Assembly: GCF_001280305.1 (NCBI RefSeq)
Contig: NZ_CP012623.1
Coordinates: 1,302,001-1,366,000 of the forward strand
Direction of reading: 5' to 3'
Origin: Hymenobacter sp. DG25A
GTDB taxonomy: Bacteria > Bacteroidota > Bacteroidia > Cytophagales > Hymenobacteraceae
Length of the DNA stretch: 64,000 bases
Shown: piece by piece, positions 61,752 to 64,000 of the stretch
Layout: each line of letters opens with the position of its first letter
Position numbering within the stretch: the stretch's first letter is position 1
The notes under the pieces: generated by a model
What the model was told of the DNA's origin: nothing
Databases searched by the model: none
What the model saw: the letters and a program-made list of their open reading frames with translations, nothing else
Position numbers and translations under genes: made by a program

Positions 61752-61847
61752 GTCATGCTGAGCGGAGTCGAAGCATCTCGCGTGCTGACGTTAGAGTGGT
61801 AAACTCAACGACCACGAGCGAGATGCTTCGACTACGTTCAGCATGAC
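61752..61847. repeat. Type-A palindromic repeat, copy 3
   Basis: A 96-base element: GTCATGCTGAGCGGAGTCGA to the left and an imperfect complement to the right, loop with GCGTGCTGACG. Just downstream (61888-61920) is a short palindromic CCCCTCCTCATCTGAGGAGGGG hairpin of unknown nature. Confidence 0.82.
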
Positions 61848-61957
61848 CCTCTTTCGGAAAGAAAAAACGTTCTGCCGTTCATCAACCACCCCTAACCCCT
61901 CCTCATCTGAGGAGGGGAACTAGCTCAAGCTGCTGATTCCTCGCCCTAAAACAACAA

Positions 61958-61989
61958 AAAAGGGCCGGAACTGCTTCCGGCCCTTTTCA
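61958..61989 (-). terminator. Terminator of the PNPOx-like gene
   Basis: AAAAGGGCCGGAA and TTCCGGCCCTTTT close a CTGC loop, 17 bases after the stop. Confidence 0.85.
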
Positions 61990-62005
61990 AAAGTGTGCAG
62001 CAAAC

Positions 62006-62518
62006 TTACTTAACCTTCACCTCGGCGTGCTGGTTTACGTCGTCGTCCTTGCTGGGCTCGCCGGTTACTACGGCGCGGGCGTAGGCATAAACCTGCGTGA
62101 GCAGGGAACTGGGCGTATCCCAGTACTCGCCTTTATCAATTTCCACCTTCAGAATCATAATCTGAGGGTCGTCTTTGCCTTTGGGGAACCAGGCGCGCAT
62201 GGGCTCACTCCAGAGTTCATCAATCTTGGCCTGGTCGCGGAAGGCGTTGGCACGGCCCGATACCGAGACGTACACGTTGCTGTCGGGGTTGGAATAGCTC
62301 AGGTTTACCTGGCTGTCCTTTTTAACCTCGTAAATCTTGGCCGAATCTTTATCCGTCAGAAATAGCAGGGAGCCATCAGCATCCGGCTTCTGCGTGAACA
62401 TGGGGCGGCTATGCAGGTAGTGCTGGTCATCGGAAGTGGTGAGCATGGCAATGCGCACATCTTTGATTTTTTCCAGCAGCGTAGTCAGATCGTGGGTGAC
62501 GGGTGTTTTGGATGACAT
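62006..62518 (-). CDS. PNPOx-like FMN-binding general stress protein
   Basis: The 170-residue product belongs to the pyridoxamine-phosphate-oxidase-like split-barrel superfamily in the general-stress-protein-26 branch. LTTSDDQHYLHSRPM is the FMN-binding strand region and SLLFLTDKDSAKIYEVKKD is also characteristic. Such proteins bind FMN, FAD or F420 and their reaction is usually unknown. The ATG at 62518 fits. Upstream is the divergent acpH-like gene. Confidence 0.88.
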   Translation of the reverse strand: MSSKTPVTHDLTTLLEKIKDVRIAMLTTSDDQHYLHSRPMFTQKPDADGSLLFLTDKDSAKIYEVKKDSQVNLSYSNPDSNVYVSVSGRANAFRDQAKIDELWSEPMRAWFPKGKDDPQIMILKVEIDKGEYWDTPSSLLTQVYAYARAVVTGEPSKDDDVNQHAEVKVK

Positions 62519-62632
62519 AAGCGTAGAATCGTAAGTGGATGTCGGGTTGTAAAACGTCTCAGTGCTTACGGGCTGGCTCCGGCCATGGTTTGCACGCGGG
62601 CCGGCGCCACCCGAAAGTACTGGCCAAGACCT

Positions 62633-62640
62633 TACCTTGC
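62633..62640 (+). promoter_or_regulatory. Possible -7 element of the acpH-like gene, predicted leaderless
   Basis: TACCTTGC differs from TAnnTTTG at two bases, ending four bases before the GTG start at 62645, the same spacing as at rsmE, pabB and the LTA-synthase-like gene. Confidence 0.35.
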
Positions 62641-62644
62641 ATCC

Positions 62645-63256
62645 GTGAATTTTCTAGCTCATCTGCTGCTCTCCGGCCCGCCCGCGCATCCGCACTACCA
62701 AGATATTGTAGTCGGTAATTTTGCCGCCGAGGCCGTGCGGGGCCGCGCCGGCCTGCTGGCTTATCCTGAGGCCGTGCAGCGCGGTATTATCCTGCACCGC
62801 GCCATCGATACGTTTACGGATGCCCACCCCATTGTGCGCCGCACCACCGCCCGTCTGCGCGCGGCCGGCCTGGGCAAATGGGCCGGGGTGGTATCCGATG
62901 TTGGTTTCGACCACCTGCTGGCCCGCAACTTCACGGAGTTTCATGACGATGCCGCCGAGCCGCTGGCCGCCTTCAGCCAGCGCATGTATACGCTGCTACA
63001 CGCCCGCCGCGAGGAGCTACCGGAGCGCCTGCAGCACATGCTCCACTACATGCGCCGCGACGACTGGCTTACCGGCTACGCCCAGCCAGAAGGCTTGCGT
63101 CGGGCGTTGTTGGGGTTGAGCCGCCGTGTACCCAGTGCAGAAGTGTTAGCAACGGGAGCGGAAGCATTTCTGGCGGAGTTGCCGGCGTATGAGGCGGATT
63201 TTCGGGCGTTTTGGCCGGAGTTGCGGGCGGGGGTAGCTGGGCGAAGCGTTGGGTAG
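62645..63256 (+). CDS. Acyl carrier protein phosphodiesterase-like protein
   Basis: The 203-residue product, beginning at GTG (VNFLAHLLLSG), is of the AcpH/DUF479 family. Its motifs NFLAHLLLSG, GNFAAEAVRG, GIILHRAIDTFTDAHP and VSDVGFDHLLA contain the His and Asp residues of an HD-type metal site. E. coli AcpH cleaves the phosphopantetheine arm from acyl carrier protein. Whether the Bacteroidota members do so is not shown. A longer frame from 62585 crosses the promoter element and is rejected. Downstream is a small AT-rich gene within inverted repeats. Confidence 0.88.
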   Translation: MNFLAHLLLSGPPAHPHYQDIVVGNFAAEAVRGRAGLLAYPEAVQRGIILHRAIDTFTDAHPIVRRTTARLRAAGLGKWAGVVSDVGFDHLLARNFTEFHDDAAEPLAAFSQRMYTLLHARREELPERLQHMLHYMRRDDWLTGYAQPEGLRRALLGLSRRVPSAEVLATGAEAFLAELPAYEADFRAFWPELRAGVAGRSVG

Positions 63257-63279
63257 ATAAAGGGTTAAATGATGTTCTC

Positions 63280-63677
63280 TAGTTTTGGATGGCCTATTTT
63301 ATGGGGAAGTCTAGAGAACTAGAATAGTTAGGCCGGAAACAGGAAGTTTACTATCAATTTGATAATCAAGGCAAATTGGAGAAAAATGGTAATTAGCAGA
63401 AAGGCCATTTTTGAAATTCTACAAAGAGTTTTGAATGGTCACTTAAGCAGAGAAGACGCTTCAAAATGGGCCTTTTCAGCAAGAGAAGGATTGGAAAGTC
63501 ACGCTTACCTCTATGAAAACAGTAAGGAAGTAGAAGTCTGGAAAGCCATTCTTTTCTTAGAAGGTATAGACCTAATGGACTCGCCTGAGTCCTATCTCCA
63601 CAATGACGAAGATTTAAGATCTTATGCCGAAAGCCTTAATTTGTAGGCTTCACCATAAAATGGGCCATCCAAAACTA
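63280..63677. mobile_element. Possible non-autonomous element: 25-base inverted repeats around an orphan gene
   Basis: TAGTTTTGGATGGCC(T/C) then ATTTTATGG occurs at 63280-63304 and, as its complement, at 63653-63677; 24 of 25 positions agree. The outer dinucleotide is TA at both ends, which is the target duplication of IS630/mariner elements. One small gene lies inside. The interior is AT-rich compared with the flanks. The left repeat is also enclosed by a hairpin (GTTCTCTAG at 63274-63282 with CTAGAGAAC at 63311-63319). A transposase is not encoded, so it would need help from elsewhere; regulation by a long-range RNA stem is an alternative. Confidence 0.5.
63386..63646 (+). CDS. Orphan small protein inside the inverted repeats
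   Basis: The 86-residue product (ATG at 63386, MVISRKAIFEILQRVLNG) is not a family that can be named with confidence. It has a helical start, a KWAFSAREGLESH stretch and an acidic end, DLMDSPESYLHNDEDLRSYAE. No signal peptide or membrane segment. AT-rich composition and unusual codons set it apart. A small, acidic, solitary product like this could be an immunity or antitoxin-like protein, but that is a guess. A TTG start at 63359 is possible. Confidence 0.65.
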   Translation: MVISRKAIFEILQRVLNGHLSREDASKWAFSAREGLESHAYLYENSKEVEVWKAILFLEGIDLMDSPESYLHNDEDLRSYAESLNL

Positions 63678-63692
63678 TAGGTCATAATTATT

Positions 63693-63724
63693 GAAAAAAA
63701 AGGGACCAAGAGGCCCCTTTTTTT
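63693..63724 (-). terminator. Terminator of the SlyD-like gene
   Basis: AAAAAAAGGG-CC pairs with GG-CCCTTTTTTT (one mismatch) around AAGA, 23 bases after the stop. Confidence 0.75.
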
Positions 63725-63746
63725 ATTCTAAAAAGATGAAATCAGC

Positions 63747-64000
63747 TTAGTGGTGATGACCACCTTCGCCGTGCACGTGGCCGTGTTCTAATTCTTCCTG
63801 CGAAGCTTCGCGCACGTCGGCTACTTTGCCGTCGAAGTGCATCATCATGCCGGCCAGGGGGTGGTTGAAGTCCATCTTTACGTTTTCTTCGCCGATGTCC
63901 ACGATTTTGCCCTGCATGTGGTGGCCCTGGTTGTCGGCCATGGGCAGGAAGTTGCCTACCTGCAGCATCTCCTCGTCAATCTTACCGTCGATTTCGAATA
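63747..64000 (-). CDS. SlyD-like FKBP-type peptidyl-prolyl isomerase, 5' end beyond the window
   Basis: Only the last 84 residues are inside the window. They read FEIDGKIDEEMLQVGNF, then MDFNHPLAGMMMHF, VADVREASQEEL and a histidine-rich tail GHVHGEGGHHH. NHPLAG, the VREAS segment and the His-rich end are the signature of SlyD, a peptidyl-prolyl isomerase with chaperone activity and nickel binding. The start codon is to the right of 64000. There is no sign of truncation. Confidence 0.9.
   Translation of the reverse strand, partial: FEIDGKIDEEMLQVGNFLPMADNQGHHMQGKIVDIGEENVKMDFNHPLAGMMMHFDGKVADVREASQEELEHGHVHGEGGHHH

Noticed and set aside
44910..61847. A CRISPR array, suggested by repeated short sequences
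   Set aside because: The repeats are palindromic, single and thousands of bases apart, with no regular spacers and no cas genes.

Overview
The window looks like chromosomal DNA of a GC-rich Bacteroidota, most likely Hymenobacter or a close relative (Hymenobacteraceae, Cytophagales). This is inferred from four things: a fairly high GC content with AT-rich intergenic gaps; Bacteroidota-type promoters (TTG, 19-21 bases, TAnnTTTG) before many genes; lineage-typical proteins (type III glutamine synthetase, long-form IspG, DUF4159, SMUG2-type glycosylase, a large putative porin, LptE behind a sigma-54 activator); and two families of dispersed palindromes. No rRNA, tRNA, CRISPR array, complete insertion sequence or phage was found. 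Most of the window is ordinary housekeeping and envelope sequence.

Layout. 0-9 kb: partial DUF4159 gene, rsmE, a secreted S1/P1 nuclease, an SDR, an NmrA-like reductase, pckA, a POT peptide transporter and a GNAT. 9-25 kb, almost all on the minus strand: groS-groL, a membrane-anchored protein with two GH26-like domains of which the first has lost its catalytic residues, secG, an acidic TPR-like protein, lptE, a sigma-54 activator, miaB, pabB, a TPR protein, a zinc-ribbon coiled-coil protein with a Nif3-like partner, and a SMUG2-like glycosylase. 25-34 kb: lpxK, a porin, miaE, a GH2 enzyme, a secreted protein of unknown function and a MacB/FtsX-type permease. 34-46 kb: an HTH regulator behind three evenly spaced operator-like sites, mtaB, an LTA-synthase-like sulfatase-fold membrane protein, glnN, small envelope and unknown genes, a lone PAS protein, a quinone oxidoreductase and two secreted thioredoxin-fold proteins. 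46-64 kb: ispG, an AT-rich HNH-like gene, assorted enzymes, leuS, a porin, a CrtA-like protein, a PNPOx-like protein, an acyl-carrier-protein phosphodiesterase-like gene, a small AT-rich orphan framed by 25-base inverted repeats, and the 3' end of a SlyD-like isomerase.

Shared themes. Three enzymes acting on tRNA position A37 (MiaB, MiaE, MtaB) are spread over 19 kb. Envelope biogenesis recurs (LptE, LpxK, SecG, two porins, the sulfatase-fold protein). In at least five genes the -7 promoter element lies only 3-4 bases before the start codon, which predicts leaderless mRNAs. The palindromic repeats occur only between about 44.9 and 61.9 kb, always between genes, and in one place one family sits inside the other.

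The most unusual signals are the inverted-repeat-framed orphan gene at 63.3-63.7 kb, the half-degenerate double GH26-like protein at 11.3-13.1 kb, the nested repeat families with a common 12-base head, the triple operator before the HTH gene, and the leaderless promoter set. No wholly new multi-gene system is evident.
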